Below, piece after piece: positions 42,582 to 52,982 of a DNA stretch of 64,000 nt (its first letter is position 1; the number at the start of each line of letters is the position of its first letter). Below the pieces are notes generated by a model. That model did no database searches. It was not told the origin of the DNA and saw only the letters and a program-made list of their open reading frames with translations. Origin of the DNA: Alcanivorax sp. (GTDB lineage Bacteria > Pseudomonadota > Gammaproteobacteria > Pseudomonadales > Alcanivoracaceae); the NCBI GenBank assembly GCA_022565695.1, contig JAIUME010000002.1:1-64000 (forward strand), in the 5' to 3' direction. The translations under genes were made by a program, and so were the position numbers.

Positions 42582-44066
42582 ATGATTGAACATCTGTTCG
42601 GCGGCATTGGCTCAGTACTGAGCTGGGTGCCACTGTTTGCCATCGTTGCCGGCATTGTGCTGGGTATCATGGTGGGTGCCATGCCGGGGTTGTCGCCCTC
42701 CATGGGGGTGGCATTGCTGGTGCCGTTCACCTATGGCATGTCACCGATGCTGGCGCTGATTCTGCTGGTGGCCATCTACATTGGTGCCAGTTACGGCGGC
42801 TCGATTACGGCGATCATGATCAATGCACCAGGCACGCCGTCGGCGGTGGTGACTGCCATTGATGGTTATCAGCTGACAAAGCAGGGAAAACCCGCCAGGG
42901 CATTGGGTATCTCGATTGTCACGTCCACGGTGGCGGGTGTGATAGGGACTCTGATACTGATTTTTTTCTCCGCGCCACTGGCGGCTGTTGCGGTGGGTTT
43001 CCATCCTGCCGAATATTTCGCGGTGGCGCTGTTTGGCTTGGCCACCATCTCCTCGCTGGCGGGCAAGAACTGGCTCAAGGCATTTGTCGCCGCCATGCTT
43101 GGCCTGTTGATCAATACCGTCGGTACTGATCCGATCTCCGGTGCCGAGCGCTTTACCTTCAACATTACGCCGCTCTCCGATGGCTTTCTTCTGATCCCCG
43201 CATTGATCGGTCTGTTTGCATTGAGCGAGGTGTTCAGTGGCATCGAAAAGCGCGAATTCAAACCGGCTCGCGCCTCGAACATCAAGGACGAATGGCCACG
43301 TCTGATCGATCACTGGAAGCTGCGTTTCGTTACGCTGCGCTCATCCATTATCGGCACCGTTATCGGCGTATTTCCCGGCGCGGGCGCCACGATTGCGGCG
43401 TTTATCAGTTATGACATTGCCCAGCGCATCAGCAAGAAGCCGGAGGCGTATGGCAAGGGCAGTGAAGAAGGGGTGGCTGCGGCGGAAGGTGCTAACTCAG
43501 GCTCTGTGGGCGGTGCCATGGTGCCGCTGCTGACACTGGGCATCCCGGGCAGTGCCACCACGGCGGTGTTGATCGGTGCCATGATGATCCACAAACTGAG
43601 CCCCGGCCCGCAGCTGTTTATCTCCAGCCCGGAGATTGTCTACGGCATCTTCGGGGCCATGCTGGTGGCCAATGTGGTGCTGTTGATCGTGGGGCTGGCC
43701 GGAAGTCGGCTATGGATTCATGTGACCAGTATCCCCAAGGAAATCCTGTTTGTACTGATTACCATGATGGCGACCATCGGCTCTTTCGCCGTGCGCAATT
43801 CAATGTTCGATGTGCTCTGCTGCCTGGGCTTCGGCATTATCGGCTGGATACTCAAACGCTATGACTATCCGTTGGCGCCGGTGATTCTCGGCATCGTGCT
43901 GGGCTCCATCGCCGAGACAAATTTCCGCCGGGCCATCATGATGGACGGCCTGGGTGTCTTCCTGAGCCGGCCGGTCAGCGCGGTGTTGCTCGTGTTGGCG
44001 GTACTCTCCTTTATCATCCCGCTGGTCGGGGCGCACCGCCGCCGCAAGGCAGCGCAAGGCGCCTGA
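42582..44066 (+). CDS. tctA: Tripartite tricarboxylate transporter, large membrane subunit
   Basis: TctA is the large membrane component of the secondary transporter that takes up carboxylates delivered by the TctC binding protein. The 494-residue product has about twelve hydrophobic helices and family motifs GAMPGLSPSMGVALLVPFTY (residues 27-46), YGGSITAIMINAPGTPSAV and FPGAGATIAAFISYD (about 265). It is the second gene of the tct operon. A bidirectional terminator at 44102-44133 ends it. Confidence 0.93.
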   Translation: MIEHLFGGIGSVLSWVPLFAIVAGIVLGIMVGAMPGLSPSMGVALLVPFTYGMSPMLALILLVAIYIGASYGGSITAIMINAPGTPSAVVTAIDGYQLTKQGKPARALGISIVTSTVAGVIGTLILIFFSAPLAAVAVGFHPAEYFAVALFGLATISSLAGKNWLKAFVAAMLGLLINTVGTDPISGAERFTFNITPLSDGFLLIPALIGLFALSEVFSGIEKREFKPARASNIKDEWPRLIDHWKLRFVTLRSSIIGTVIGVFPGAGATIAAFISYDIAQRISKKPEAYGKGSEEGVAAAEGANSGSVGGAMVPLLTLGIPGSATTAVLIGAMMIHKLSPGPQLFISSPEIVYGIFGAMLVANVVLLIVGLAGSRLWIHVTSIPKEILFVLITMMATIGSFAVRNSMFDVLCCLGFGIIGWILKRYDYPLAPVILGIVLGSIAETNFRRAIMMDGLGVFLSRPVSAVLLVLAVLSFIIPLVGAHRRRKAAQGA

Positions 44067-44101
44067 CATACCACCGGCCAGATGTGTTTGTTACTGGCAA
44101 A

Positions 44102-44133
44102 AAAAATGGAGCCTCATCTGAGGCTCCATTTTT
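44102..44133. terminator. Bidirectional terminator between tctA and acnB
   Basis: A perfect 15-bp inverted repeat (AAAAATGGAGCCTCA, 2-nt centre, TGAGGCTCCATTTTT) gives T-runs in both directions. It lies between two convergent genes. Confidence 0.92.
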
Positions 44134-44176
44134 GGCTGGCTATTGCGGCACAGCAAAGGCTGCGCCGCAATACCGG

Positions 44177-46783
44177 TCAGCTGGCTTGCGCTACCGGAAT
44201 CTTCACCCCGTCAGCCACCTTCTGGTACTCGGCGATCTGATCGAAGTTCAGGTAACGGTAGATCTCCGCTGACATGGAGTCGATGGTGTTGGCGTACACC
44301 ATGTATTCCTCTGTCGTGGGCAGCTTGCCGATGACCGCAGCCACCGATGCCAGCTCGGCAGACGCCAGGTATACATTGGCGCCCTGGCCGAGTCGGTTCG
44401 GGAAGTTACGGGTCGAGGTGGACACCACGGTGCTGTTCGGGGCGACACGGGCCTGGTTGCCCATGCACAGGGAGCAGCCTGGCATCTCGGTACGCGCACC
44501 GGCGCGGCCGTAGATGTTGTAGTAGCCCTCGTCGGACAGCTGGTGCTGGTCCATCTTGGTCGGCGGTGCAATCCACAGGCGGGTGGTCAGCGAGCCGCTG
44601 GGGATTTGCTCCAGCAGTTTGCCGGCCGCGCGGAAGTGGCCGATGTTGGTCATGCAGGAACCGATGAACACTTCGTCGATCTTGTCGCCGGCCACGTCGG
44701 ACAGGGTCTTGGCATCGTCCGGGTCGTTCGGGCAGCACAGGATCGGCTCTTTGATCTGGTCCATATCGATCTCGATCACCTGGGCGTACTCGGCGTCCTT
44801 GTCGGCGCGCATCAGGGTCGGGTTGGCCAGCCAGTCGTTCATCTTGTTGATGCGGCGCTCGATGGTGCGGGCGTCGCCGTAACCGTTACCAATCATCCAC
44901 TTCAGCAGGGTGATGTTGGACTTCAGGTACTCGGTCACGCTGTCTTCGGACAGGGTGATGGTGCAGCCTGCGGCAGAACGCTCGGCGGAGGCGTCAGACA
45001 GTTCGAACGCCTGCTCCACGGTCAGGTCTTCCAGGCCTTCGATCTCGAGGATGCGGCCGTTGAAGACGTTCTTCTTGCCTTTCTTCTCGACGGTCAGCAG
45101 GCCTTCCTTGATCGCTTGCAGCGGAATGGCGTGAACCAGATCGCGCAGGGTGATGCCGGGCTGACGCTTGCCCTTGAAGCGCACGACAACCGATTCCGGC
45201 ATATCCAGCGGCATGACGCCGGTGGCGGCGGCAAAGGCCACCAGGCCGGAGCCGGCCGGGAAGGAGATGCCCAGCGGGAAACGGGTGTGGGAATCACCAC
45301 CGGTGCCGACGGTGTCCGGCAGCAGCATGCGGTTCAGCCAGCTGTGGATGATGCCGTCGCCGGGGCGCAGGGAGACGCCGCCACGGTTCATGATGAAGTC
45401 GGGCAGGGTGTGGTGAGTTTCCACATCGACCGGCTTCGGGTAGGCAGCGGTATGGCAGAAGGACTGCATGGTCAGGTCGGCCTGGAAGCCCAGGCAGGCC
45501 AGATCCTTCAGTTCGTCGCGGGTCATGGGGCCGGTGGTGTCCTGGGAGCCGACGGTGGACATCTTCGGTTCGCAGTACATGCCCGGGCGCACGCCCGGCA
45601 GGCCGCAGGCCTTGCCGACCATCTTCTGGGCCAGGGTGAAACCCTTGCCGGTGTCGACGGGCTGCTGGGGCTTCTTGAACAGGTCGGTTTCCGGCAGGCC
45701 GAGGGATTCCCGTGCCTTGCTGGTCAGGCCGCGACCGATGATCAGGTTGATACGGCCGCCGGCGCGGACTTCATCCAGGATGACCGGGGATTTCAGTTCG
45801 AAGGTGCTGAGTACGTCGTCGGTGCCGCTTGTGGTGATCTTGCCCTCGTAGGGGAAGATGTCCACGACATCGCCCATGTTCAGATTGTTGACGTCGGCCT
45901 CGAAGGGCAGGGCGCCGGAATCTTCCATGGTGTTGAAAAAGATCGGTGCGATCTTGGTGCCGATGCAGACGCCGCCAGCGCGCTTGTTGGGGACGAACGG
46001 CATATCGTCGCCGAAGTGCCACAGCACGGAGTTGGTGGCGGATTTGCGTGAGGAGCCGGTGCCGACGACATCGCCGACGTACGCGACGGCGTGGCCTTGC
46101 GCTTTCAGGGCTTCCATCTGCTTGAGCGGACCGATGTCACCAGGCTTGTCCGGGGTGATGCCGTCGCGCTCGTTCTTGAGCATGGCGTTGGCGTGCACCG
46201 GGATATCCGGGCGGCTCCAGGCGTCCTGGGCCGGGGACAGGTCGTCCGTGTTGGTTTCACCGGTGACCTTGAAGACGGCGACGGTGATTTTCTCTGCCAC
46301 GGCGGGCTTGCTGGTGAACCATTCGCCGTCAGCCCAGGACTGCATCACGCTTTTGGCGTGGGCATTGCCGTCTTTGGCTTTTTCTTCCACATCGTGGAAG
46401 GCGTCGAATACCAGCAGGGTGTGCTTGAGTGCTTCGGCGGCGATTGCAGCGGTTTCTTCGTCATCCAGCTGGTCGATCAGCGGCTGGACGTTGTAGCCGC
46501 CCTGCATGGTGCCGAGCAGGCGGGTGGCGTGTTTGCGATCGATCAGCGGGGAGCTGGCTTCGCCTTTGGCGACTGCGGCCAGAAAGGCGGCCTTCACATA
46601 AGCGGCCTGGTCAACACCGGGCGGAACACGGTTGGTGATCAGGTCCAGAATGAATTCTTCCTCGCCCTTGGGCGGGTTTTTCAGCAGTTCCACCAGAGCA
46701 GCAACTTGCTGTTCATTCAATGGTTTAGCTGGCACGCCTTCGGCAGCGCGCTCTTCCACATGTTTGCGATAGGCTTCAAGCAC
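44177..46783 (-). CDS. acnB: Aconitate hydratase B
   Basis: AcnB, the main tricarboxylic acid cycle aconitase, interconverts citrate and isocitrate. The 868-residue protein has the AcnB-specific N-terminal HEAT-like and swivel domains, then the [4Fe-4S] domains. Cluster cysteines are seen in [12 protein letters not shown] and [13 protein letters not shown]. Translation starts at GTG 46783, 7 nt after GAGGG. A promoter with a TATAAT box lies about 100 nt upstream. The presence of AcnB next to a carboxylate transporter is probably coincidental because the genes are convergent. Confidence 0.98.
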   Translation of the reverse strand: MLEAYRKHVEERAAEGVPAKPLNEQQVAALVELLKNPPKGEEEFILDLITNRVPPGVDQAAYVKAAFLAAVAKGEASSPLIDRKHATRLLGTMQGGYNVQPLIDQLDDEETAAIAAEALKHTLLVFDAFHDVEEKAKDGNAHAKSVMQSWADGEWFTSKPAVAEKITVAVFKVTGETNTDDLSPAQDAWSRPDIPVHANAMLKNERDGITPDKPGDIGPLKQMEALKAQGHAVAYVGDVVGTGSSRKSATNSVLWHFGDDMPFVPNKRAGGVCIGTKIAPIFFNTMEDSGALPFEADVNNLNMGDVVDIFPYEGKITTSGTDDVLSTFELKSPVILDEVRAGGRINLIIGRGLTSKARESLGLPETDLFKKPQQPVDTGKGFTLAQKMVGKACGLPGVRPGMYCEPKMSTVGSQDTTGPMTRDELKDLACLGFQADLTMQSFCHTAAYPKPVDVETHHTLPDFIMNRGGVSLRPGDGIIHSWLNRMLLPDTVGTGGDSHTRFPLGISFPAGSGLVAFAAATGVMPLDMPESVVVRFKGKRQPGITLRDLVHAIPLQAIKEGLLTVEKKGKKNVFNGRILEIEGLEDLTVEQAFELSDASAERSAAGCTITLSEDSVTEYLKSNITLLKWMIGNGYGDARTIERRINKMNDWLANPTLMRADKDAEYAQVIEIDMDQIKEPILCCPNDPDDAKTLSDVAGDKIDEVFIGSCMTNIGHFRAAGKLLEQIPSGSLTTRLWIAPPTKMDQHQLSDEGYYNIYGRAGARTEMPGCSLCMGNQARVAPNSTVVSTSTRNFPNRLGQGANVYLASAELASVAAVIGKLPTTEEYMVYANTIDSMSAEIYRYLNFDQIAEYQKVADGVKIPVAQAS

Positions 46784-46879
46784 AGCGCATCCCTCGTCTC
46801 GTCTTGGTTTGGATTTCTTTTGGAAATCAAACGCTTGGGGTGTATTTGGGGTGTTTGTGAGGTGTGTTACGGCGCGCGG

Positions 46880-46908
46880 ATTATAGCCTTTCTGCGCTCT
46901 GATCGAAA
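46880..46908 (-). promoter_or_regulatory. Candidate sigma-70 promoter of acnB
   Basis: On the minus strand, TTTCGA (46908-46903), 17-nt spacer, TATAAT (46885-46880), about 97 nt before the acnB GTG. The -10 is perfect and the -35 weak. Confidence 0.45.
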
Positions 46909-46963
46909 GGGGCGCGTGGCCGGGTTGTCACACAGGTCGTCGCCGAGGTTGTCATCGAGTGCG

Positions 46964-47887
46964 TCAGGGGCGCTTTTTATAGGGGTTGCGGTGAACGCCA
47001 TCGCTGCGGCGAAAGCGCTTGTAGCTCCAAAGATACTGGGCCGGGGCTTCGCGAACCAGTGATTCCACGGAGCGGTTGAGTGCCCGCAGCGCCTGATCAA
47101 TGTCCTCGCTGTAGATGGCGGGGTCCGGGTCCCGGAAGCGGATCTCGAAGCCGCGGGTGCCTGGCAGGCGCAGTGCGCTGGCCATGAACACGCGGGCGCC
47201 GGTCTGCTGGATCAGCTTGTTGCTCAGGGTGCCAGTGTAGGCGCTGTGACCGAAAAACGGCGCGAAGCGGCCGCTGCCCTGGTCGGCGACCTGGTCAGGC
47301 AGGATGGCGGTCAGGACCGGCTCCCGCTTCAGGGTACGCACCAGGCCGACCACACCACGTGCCGTGGCCGGGTACATGGTGGTGCCGAAGTGCTCGCGGC
47401 CCTGTTTGACCAGCGTATCGACCTGGTCCAGGCCGGAGGGCTTGAACATGGCATGCAGGGGGAAATGATTGCTGAGCCAGAAGTTGAGCACCTCCCAGCA
47501 ACCCAGATGGGGAACCAGAATGATCGCCGGACGGTTTTCACCCAGTGTGTCGCGCAGTGCCTGATCGCCCACGACATCCCGGATCAGTGGCAGCGCCTTG
47601 TCGGGCTGTTGCCACAGAAAGGCGATTTCGGCGCTGGATTTGCCGCCTTCGATCATGGCGGCACGCGTCAGCAGGGCCTGCTCGGCCGGGCTCAGTTCAG
47701 GGAAGCACAGGGCGATGTTGATCCGGGCGATCCTCAATGCCTTGCTGGGCAGCCAGCCGCCGAACCAGCCAAGCGCTGCGCCAAGGGCCCGATTGAGGGA
47801 CAGTGGCAGGGAGCCCACCAGTCGCAGCGCGAGAAGGGCCAGTCCGCCTTTGAGCTGTTGCCTGCGTGGTGAGCGGGTTTTGGCCAT
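46964..47887 (-). CDS. LpxL/HtrB-type lipid A acyltransferase
   Basis: A 307-residue membrane-bound acyltransferase of the LpxL/LpxM/HtrB family, which adds secondary acyl chains to Kdo-lipid A or related lipids. The HX4E active-site motif is HLGCWE (about residue 124), and the family's second block YPATARGV..LVRTLKREPVLTAILPDQ is present. An N-terminal hydrophobic stretch (14-42) anchors it. The start ATG 47887 gives the usual N terminus; the open frame runs further back across a promoter region. The exact acyl donor and position cannot be told from sequence. Confidence 0.92.
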   Translation of the reverse strand: MAKTRSPRRQQLKGGLALLALRLVGSLPLSLNRALGAALGWFGGWLPSKALRIARINIALCFPELSPAEQALLTRAAMIEGGKSSAEIAFLWQQPDKALPLIRDVVGDQALRDTLGENRPAIILVPHLGCWEVLNFWLSNHFPLHAMFKPSGLDQVDTLVKQGREHFGTTMYPATARGVVGLVRTLKREPVLTAILPDQVADQGSGRFAPFFGHSAYTGTLSNKLIQQTGARVFMASALRLPGTRGFEIRFRDPDPAIYSEDIDQALRALNRSVESLVREAPAQYLWSYKRFRRSDGVHRNPYKKRP

Positions 47888-48089
47888 GCTGTGTTCTCGT
47901 TGCTGCCGGGGAGCGGGTTCTGGGGTCGGCATTATAGAAGTGACTGACGGGTGGCGCATAGGGCTGCGCAGGAAGGGCTGTGCGGCAGGGGCAGCAGGAA
48001 GAGCTGTGCAGAGGAGCGCACTCGGGTGTGCGAGAGGTTGTTGCAGAAGGTTATACTGCCGGGCCCTGTATTCCCGGACTGTTCTCCTT

Positions 48090-48719
48090 ATGCACGACAT
48101 CTCTGCCGTACGCGATTTTCTGCCATGCCCGACACCGCAAGCATGGCTGGACTGGGCGGACCAGCACCCTGACATCCTGTTGATTGACCATGCCCATTGC
48201 GAGAAGAAGGCGGCGGCCACGGCGGTGAACATGATGTTCCGCTACATGAACCGCCCGGAGCTGCTGGATGCCCTGAGCCGTCTGGCCCGCGAGGAATTGC
48301 TGCATTTCGAGCAGGTGCTCGCCATGTTGCGCCGTCGCGACGTGAACTACCGGGCCCTGTCGTCCTCGCGCTATGCCCAGGGGCTGCGCCAGCATGCGCG
48401 CACCAGCGAGCCGGGGCGGCTGGTGGACTTGCTGATCATCGGTGCCCTGATCGAGGCACGCTCCTGCGAGCGTTTCGCCGCGCTGGCGCCGCGGGTGGAT
48501 GAGGAGCTGGGGCGCTACTACTACTTTCTCCTGAAGAGCGAGGCCCGGCATTTCGAGGATTACCTGGGGCTGGCGACCCTTTATGCGGGCGAGGACATCG
48601 GCCCCCGGGTCGCGTTCTTCAGCGCGCTGGAAGCGGATCTGGTGACCCTGCCGGACCGCGAATTCCGCTTTCATTCCGGGCCACCTGGCGAGGAAGTGGC
48701 CCTCCAGTCCATGCCCTGA
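48090..48719 (+). CDS. miaE: tRNA-(ms2io6A) hydroxylase
   Basis: MiaE hydroxylates the isopentenyl group of ms2i6A37 in tRNA in an oxygen-dependent reaction. The 209-residue protein is a four-helix-bundle diiron enzyme; ligand motifs are Glu in DHAHCEKKAA, EELLHFEQV, a central EARSCERF and SEARHFEDY. The start is ATG 48090, with TCTCCTT upstream and a TATACT box at 48052-48057. The gene faces away from the acyltransferase gene across a 202-bp spacer. Confidence 0.94.
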   Translation: MHDISAVRDFLPCPTPQAWLDWADQHPDILLIDHAHCEKKAAATAVNMMFRYMNRPELLDALSRLAREELLHFEQVLAMLRRRDVNYRALSSSRYAQGLRQHARTSEPGRLVDLLIIGALIEARSCERFAALAPRVDEELGRYYYFLLKSEARHFEDYLGLATLYAGEDIGPRVAFFSALEADLVTLPDREFRFHSGPPGEEVALQSMP

Positions 48720-48919
48720 GGCCGGCTCAGGCGCCTTGAGGCCTTCACGTGGGCGCTGGCAGGGCCTCGGGGCTGAATGACTTTTCAGTCGGATATCTTT
48801 ACTTGTTAGCAATGGAACGCTGGGCTATTCTCGGATAAGTAGTGCGTCTACAACTTTATTACGACTGCTCGACTCGAAGAAAAACAGGACAACAACACGA
48901 TACTCCCGGGAGAGTACCA

Positions 48920-51385
48920 ATGAGAAAGATAACAAAGGCCATGCTGCCTGTGTTGCCACTAGCTCTTGTGCTGGTCGGCTGCGGCAGTGATTCCAAGGTC
49001 TCTGTGCCGCCAAAGGGTGACCAGAGCTATTTGACCTATGAGGTGGGCACCAGCCCTCGTTTCGATCCGGCAGCATCAGATCTGCCCTTCAACAACGATA
49101 TTATATTCTTGACTCCCGCCGGCTCTCAGGGTGCCAGCTTTGATGGCACAGCTGATGTAGGGAACCCTGGAGGTAATCCAGTTCTGGAGGGACTCAATCG
49201 ACTTGACGGTTTTTCAACCTCTGCGCCCTTCGATCTACTCATCGAGGGTAGCTTGGATCCGGATTCAGTGATGGCAGGCGTCAATGTGTTCCTGGTGGAG
49301 CTCAGCAGCAATGGCGATGCTCTGGACCCGGCTAACATCGATATGCAGAACCCTGTCGCGGGCCTGGCTCCGATTGAGGTTAAAGTGTTGTCGCTGGATT
49401 CTGGAACAGATAATGCTATCCGGATCATGCCTACAGCGCCGCTTGCGCCGAAAACAAAGTATCTCGTATTTCTGAGTAACGGCTTGAGCCCGATTCTCGA
49501 TGCACAAGGCGAACCGATTACGCGAACCTGGATATACAATGCTTTGACGTCGCCTGCTTTTACGCCCTCTGGTGCGCTGGGCAGTGTGAAACAGCTCGTA
49601 AACGGCTGGCAAGCGTTGGCAAGCGCTTTCTTGCAAGTTGCAAGTGGTGGGAATCTGGATGCATCTGCGGCGGCAGATTCAGTGACGCTCGCCTACACCT
49701 TCACTACGACTGATCCTGAGGCTCCCTTGCTTGCTATGGGAGCGCCTCGTGCAGCACTGGTACAAGCGCAGCTGGGTTTTGGTATTGATGCGCCTGAGGC
49801 AATCAGTAATGCGGCAACGCTGGAAGCCATGGGGCTGTTGAGCACCCCGAGCGCTCGGCCTCTGGGTATTGCCGCCTCTACGGCCATTGATCTTAATGTG
49901 CTCACCGGTGGGGCGCTGCCTGCGGGCGTTGGTAGGTTATACACTGGCTACATCAAACTGCCTTACTATCTCGACGTGCCCTCGGAGCCTGGCGACACGA
50001 GTTATACCTCGCGTGCCTGGACTGCGGATCAGCAATTGGGCCAGATTTTGAGTGGTTCTCTTCCTGCGGGCGCGCCTTCTTTGCCGCCTGCTGATGTCGA
50101 TGGTGCCTTCAATGTGACTTACCGCTATCCGTTCGCACATCAGCGCCACGAGGAGTCTGTGCCCCTGCAGGTGACGTTGCCGGAGGCGGATCATGTGCCA
50201 GCCAATCCTGCGTTTGGCGGCGCAGATTGTGAGGCCGTACGTCCGGATGGCTATCCTGTTGTGATATACGTTCATGGCATCAGAAGTGATCGTGCCTCTG
50301 TGGCAGCTTTGGCGCACTCTCTGGCTGACAATTGTGTTGCTACCGTTGCCATAGATCTGCCGGTTCATGGCGTGTCTGCAGCGGGGGGCTTTGCTGATTT
50401 GAACGTAGAAAGCTCAACAGCCTTTGATTTTGGAGTGCTGTACGGCGAGGACAATGCGCCACGAGAGCGTTTCTTTAATGATGCCGGAGGTTCAGGGGCT
50501 CAGTTTATCAATTTGATGACATTGGCAAATACCCGCGACAACCTCCGCCAAAGCGTCATGGACTTGCTTAATCTGAATGCCAGTCTGGATGACATTGATA
50601 CTGAACTGCAAAGCGAGGGTTTAATCGGGCTGGACAGTGGTTCTGTGCAGGTCATAGGTGTTTCCCTCGGCGGGATCGTGGGCACTGTATTTGCGACAGT
50701 CAACGAGCTGGCTATTCAGGCTGACACATCAGTACCGGGTTTTTCGTCCAACTTGAACCCGATTCGTGGCCTTGTTGCATCTGCAGCAGGCAGCCAGTTG
50801 ACGCAGATCCTGATTAATTCAGATACGTTTGCGCCAGTGATCAATGGTGGTTTGGGAGCTGCGGGCGTGTTGCCGAACACCGCCAACTACGAGCGTTTTA
50901 TCTATACGGCGCAGAGCATGGTGGATTCGGGTGACCCGGTCAATTTTGCCGAGCGGCTTGCCGGGCTGGGCGTTCCGGTGCTGTTGCAGCAAATTGTTGG
51001 CGGCGGTGATGCTACGGGCTTGGGTGATGCCAAAGTCTATATTCCGGATGCGGTAGTTCCGAATGTTGCCGTAGTGACTGAGGCTCCACTGGCTGGCACA
51101 ACGCCGCTTGCGGCATTGCTTGGTGCTTCTGCGGCCGCGCCTGGGGCGGTGGATGTCAGTGAGGGGAATGCAGTGGTAAATCTGACTATCGGTCACCATG
51201 CAAGCCTGCTGCGTCCTAATGAGTCGGACGATGAGGCGCCGACCAACGGTGAAATGTTGGCTACAGCGGAGCTTCAGACCCAGGCCGTATCCTTTGTGCT
51301 TAGTTTTGGCCAGCAGACTGGGGTTGGATCAGCCGGCTCTGGCGCTGCTGCTCCCTTCATCGACACGAATGTCCCGGAGCTCTGA
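48920..51385 (+). CDS. VolA/Pla-1 family surface lipoprotein phospholipase
   Basis: An 821-residue lipoprotein: signal peptide with lipobox LVGC (Cys 21), then a long beta-rich region and a C-terminal alpha/beta-hydrolase domain. VIYVHGIRSDRA (about residue 450) is the oxyanion strand, and GVSLGG contains the nucleophile Ser 582; a catalytic His is likely in NLTIGHHASLL near residue 760. VolA-type enzymes are surface-exposed lysophospholipases that release fatty acids from phosphatidylcholine-type lipids. Codon use looks less GC-biased than in adjacent genes. The gene stands alone, followed by a strong terminator. Start ATG 48920 follows GGGAGAG. Confidence 0.88.
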   Translation: MRKITKAMLPVLPLALVLVGCGSDSKVSVPPKGDQSYLTYEVGTSPRFDPAASDLPFNNDIIFLTPAGSQGASFDGTADVGNPGGNPVLEGLNRLDGFSTSAPFDLLIEGSLDPDSVMAGVNVFLVELSSNGDALDPANIDMQNPVAGLAPIEVKVLSLDSGTDNAIRIMPTAPLAPKTKYLVFLSNGLSPILDAQGEPITRTWIYNALTSPAFTPSGALGSVKQLVNGWQALASAFLQVASGGNLDASAAADSVTLAYTFTTTDPEAPLLAMGAPRAALVQAQLGFGIDAPEAISNAATLEAMGLLSTPSARPLGIAASTAIDLNVLTGGALPAGVGRLYTGYIKLPYYLDVPSEPGDTSYTSRAWTADQQLGQILSGSLPAGAPSLPPADVDGAFNVTYRYPFAHQRHEESVPLQVTLPEADHVPANPAFGGADCEAVRPDGYPVVIYVHGIRSDRASVAALAHSLADNCVATVAIDLPVHGVSAAGGFADLNVESSTAFDFGVLYGEDNAPRERFFNDAGGSGAQFINLMTLANTRDNLRQSVMDLLNLNASLDDIDTELQSEGLIGLDSGSVQVIGVSLGGIVGTVFATVNELAIQADTSVPGFSSNLNPIRGLVASAAGSQLTQILINSDTFAPVINGGLGAAGVLPNTANYERFIYTAQSMVDSGDPVNFAERLAGLGVPVLLQQIVGGGDATGLGDAKVYIPDAVVPNVAVVTEAPLAGTTPLAALLGASAAAPGAVDVSEGNAVVNLTIGHHASLLRPNESDDEAPTNGEMLATAELQTQAVSFVLSFGQQTGVGSAGSGAAAPFIDTNVPEL

Positions 51386-51406
51386 AGGTTTTTAACTGCT
51401 AACGTT

Positions 51407-51439
51407 AAAAAGCCCGCTTGTTTAAAGCGGGCTTTTTTT
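51407..51439 (+). terminator. Rho-independent terminator of the VolA-like gene
   Basis: AAAAAGCCCGCTT pairs with AAGCGGGCTTTTTTT, giving a 7-nt GC core and a T7 run, 22 nt after the stop codon. A second, weak hairpin (51566-51584) lies before lpxH; nothing else was found in 51440-51598. Confidence 0.9.
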
Positions 51440-51598
51440 GTCGTGGCTGCTGGCGGACTCAAGTTCGCTGGAGGCGGAGAACATGCAAGCTTCAGTGGGG
51501 CTGGAGATTGTCCTGTCTCCGGGATAGGTGAACCGGAGGAGAGTGCACAGAATTTCGGGCTGATGGAGGGTGTTGGATACCCTCTACTTTACCTGATG

Positions 51599-52348
51599 TC
51601 AGAGTTGGCACGGAGAATTGTTGATGTGAAAGCTTTCCAGCTTCATATCTTGAGTACTGTCTGCCTTGATCCACCAGCCTGCATCGCCCCAGTCACCCAG
51701 CACCCAGCGCCTGCCGGTGCCGCTGGATAGCGGCACGTCATGTACGGCCGGGCGGTGGGTGTGGCCGTGGATGAGATCCATGACGCCAGCGGCTTCCATC
51801 TCACGCACCACTTCTTCCGGTGTCACATCCATGATGTTGCTGGCTTTGTTGGCATTCTCATGGGCGCTTTTCATGCGGATCATCTGCGCGATCATGCGCC
51901 GCTCGGCCAGCGGTTTGGCGAGCATGTCTGCTTGCCAGGCCGGGTCGCGGGTCTGCTTGCGGAACGCCATGTATTTCTCGTCGGCGGTGCACAGGCTGTC
52001 ACCGTGCATCAGCAGTACCGGGCGGCCATACAGATCGACCACGGTGCCGTCGTCGAGCAGGGTGCCGCCGCACTGGGCGGCGAAGGTGCTGCCGAGCAGG
52101 AAGTCGCGATTGCCGTGCATGAAGTACAGGGTGCTGCCGCTGTCGCTGAAACGGCGAAACGCTGCGATGGCCTGGAGGTGAAACGGGTTATCGTCATCGT
52201 CACCGATCCAGGTCTCGAACAGATCGCCGAGCACATAGAGTGCATCGCAGCTGCCCGCGTGTTCGGTGAGCAGTGTTGCCAGGGCGTCCAGGTGTTGGGG
52301 GCGCCCCTCGTCCAGGTGCAGGTCGGAAATAAACAGGGTGTAGCGCAT
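51599..52348 (-). CDS. lpxH: UDP-2,3-diacylglucosamine diphosphatase
   Basis: LpxH cleaves UDP-2,3-diacylglucosamine to lipid X, the fourth step of lipid A synthesis. The 249-residue metallophosphoesterase has the metal-binding blocks ISDLHLDEGRP, GDLFETWIGDDD, HGNRDFLLG and HGHTHRP in order. Its ATG (52348) overlaps the stop codon of the upstream cyclophilin gene by one base. With msbA, lpxK and kdsB elsewhere in the window it belongs to the lipopolysaccharide pathway. Confidence 0.95.
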   Translation of the reverse strand: MRYTLFISDLHLDEGRPQHLDALATLLTEHAGSCDALYVLGDLFETWIGDDDDNPFHLQAIAAFRRFSDSGSTLYFMHGNRDFLLGSTFAAQCGGTLLDDGTVVDLYGRPVLLMHGDSLCTADEKYMAFRKQTRDPAWQADMLAKPLAERRMIAQMIRMKSAHENANKASNIMDVTPEEVVREMEAAGVMDLIHGHTHRPAVHDVPLSSGTGRRWVLGDWGDAGWWIKADSTQDMKLESFHINNSPCQL

Positions 52349-52962
52349 TATTTCGGGCTGTCGTCGTTGGCGGCCGTCGTCAGTCGGCGGGCACTTTTTA
52401 TGATAACCCGCTCCTGCGGGACGTTGGGGGCGGGCATGCCGCCCAGCATCGCGCCGCCGGTGGCGACGGCGCTGATTTTGTCCACGACCTCTTCCATGCC
52501 TTCGATGACTTCACCAAACACGGTGTAGCCCCAGGTTGCCGGTGTCTTGCCCCGGTGATCCAGGCTGGTGTTATTCACGGTGTTGATGAAGAACTGGCTG
52601 GTGGCCGAATGGGGGTCGCCGGTGCGGGCATAGGCCACGGTGCCACGGCGGTTGCGCAGGCCGTTATCGGCTTCGTTGCGGATCGGGTCGGCGGTTTCCT
52701 TGCGGGCGTGTACCGAGGTAAAACCGCCGCCCTGGATCATGAAGCCCGGGATTACCCGGTGAAACACGGTGTCGTCGTACCACTGGTGGTCGACGTACTC
52801 CAGGAAGTTGGCGACGGACAGCGGCGCCTTGTCCGGGAACAGGGCGATCACGATGGTGCCTTTACTGGTTTCCAGTACAACTTTGGGGCGCTCGTCGTCG
52901 GAGGCGCCAGCGCCGGCTGCGAGAGGCAGCAGGGCGGCCAGGATGATCAGCAGTCGACGCAT
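52348..52962 (-). CDS. Periplasmic peptidyl-prolyl cis-trans isomerase (PpiA-type cyclophilin)
   Basis: A 204-residue cyclophilin with a clear signal peptide (residues 1-20, LLIILAALLPLAAGAGA), so it should act in the periplasm. Core motifs [17 protein letters not shown] and HSATSQFFIN are intact. The C-terminal 30 residues are extra and polar. It is the middle gene of a cyclophilin-cyclophilin-lpxH run: ppiB lies 20 bp upstream on the same strand, and the stop overlaps the lpxH start. Confidence 0.92.
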   Translation of the reverse strand: MRRLLIILAALLPLAAGAGASDDERPKVVLETSKGTIVIALFPDKAPLSVANFLEYVDHQWYDDTVFHRVIPGFMIQGGGFTSVHARKETADPIRNEADNGLRNRRGTVAYARTGDPHSATSQFFINTVNNTSLDHRGKTPATWGYTVFGEVIEGMEEVVDKISAVATGGAMLGGMPAPNVPQERVIIKSARRLTTAANDDSPK

Positions 52963-52982
52963 GGCGGTTTATCCTCTAAAGG

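Noticed and set aside
44543-46051. 502-codon open frame opposite acnB
   Set aside because: Antisense shadow of acnB: His/Gly/Val-rich composition typical of such frames, and no ribosome-binding site.
51443-51730. 95-codon frame after the VolA-like gene
   Set aside because: It starts inside the post-terminator spacer, overlaps the end of lpxH and has no ribosome-binding site or recognisable motif.
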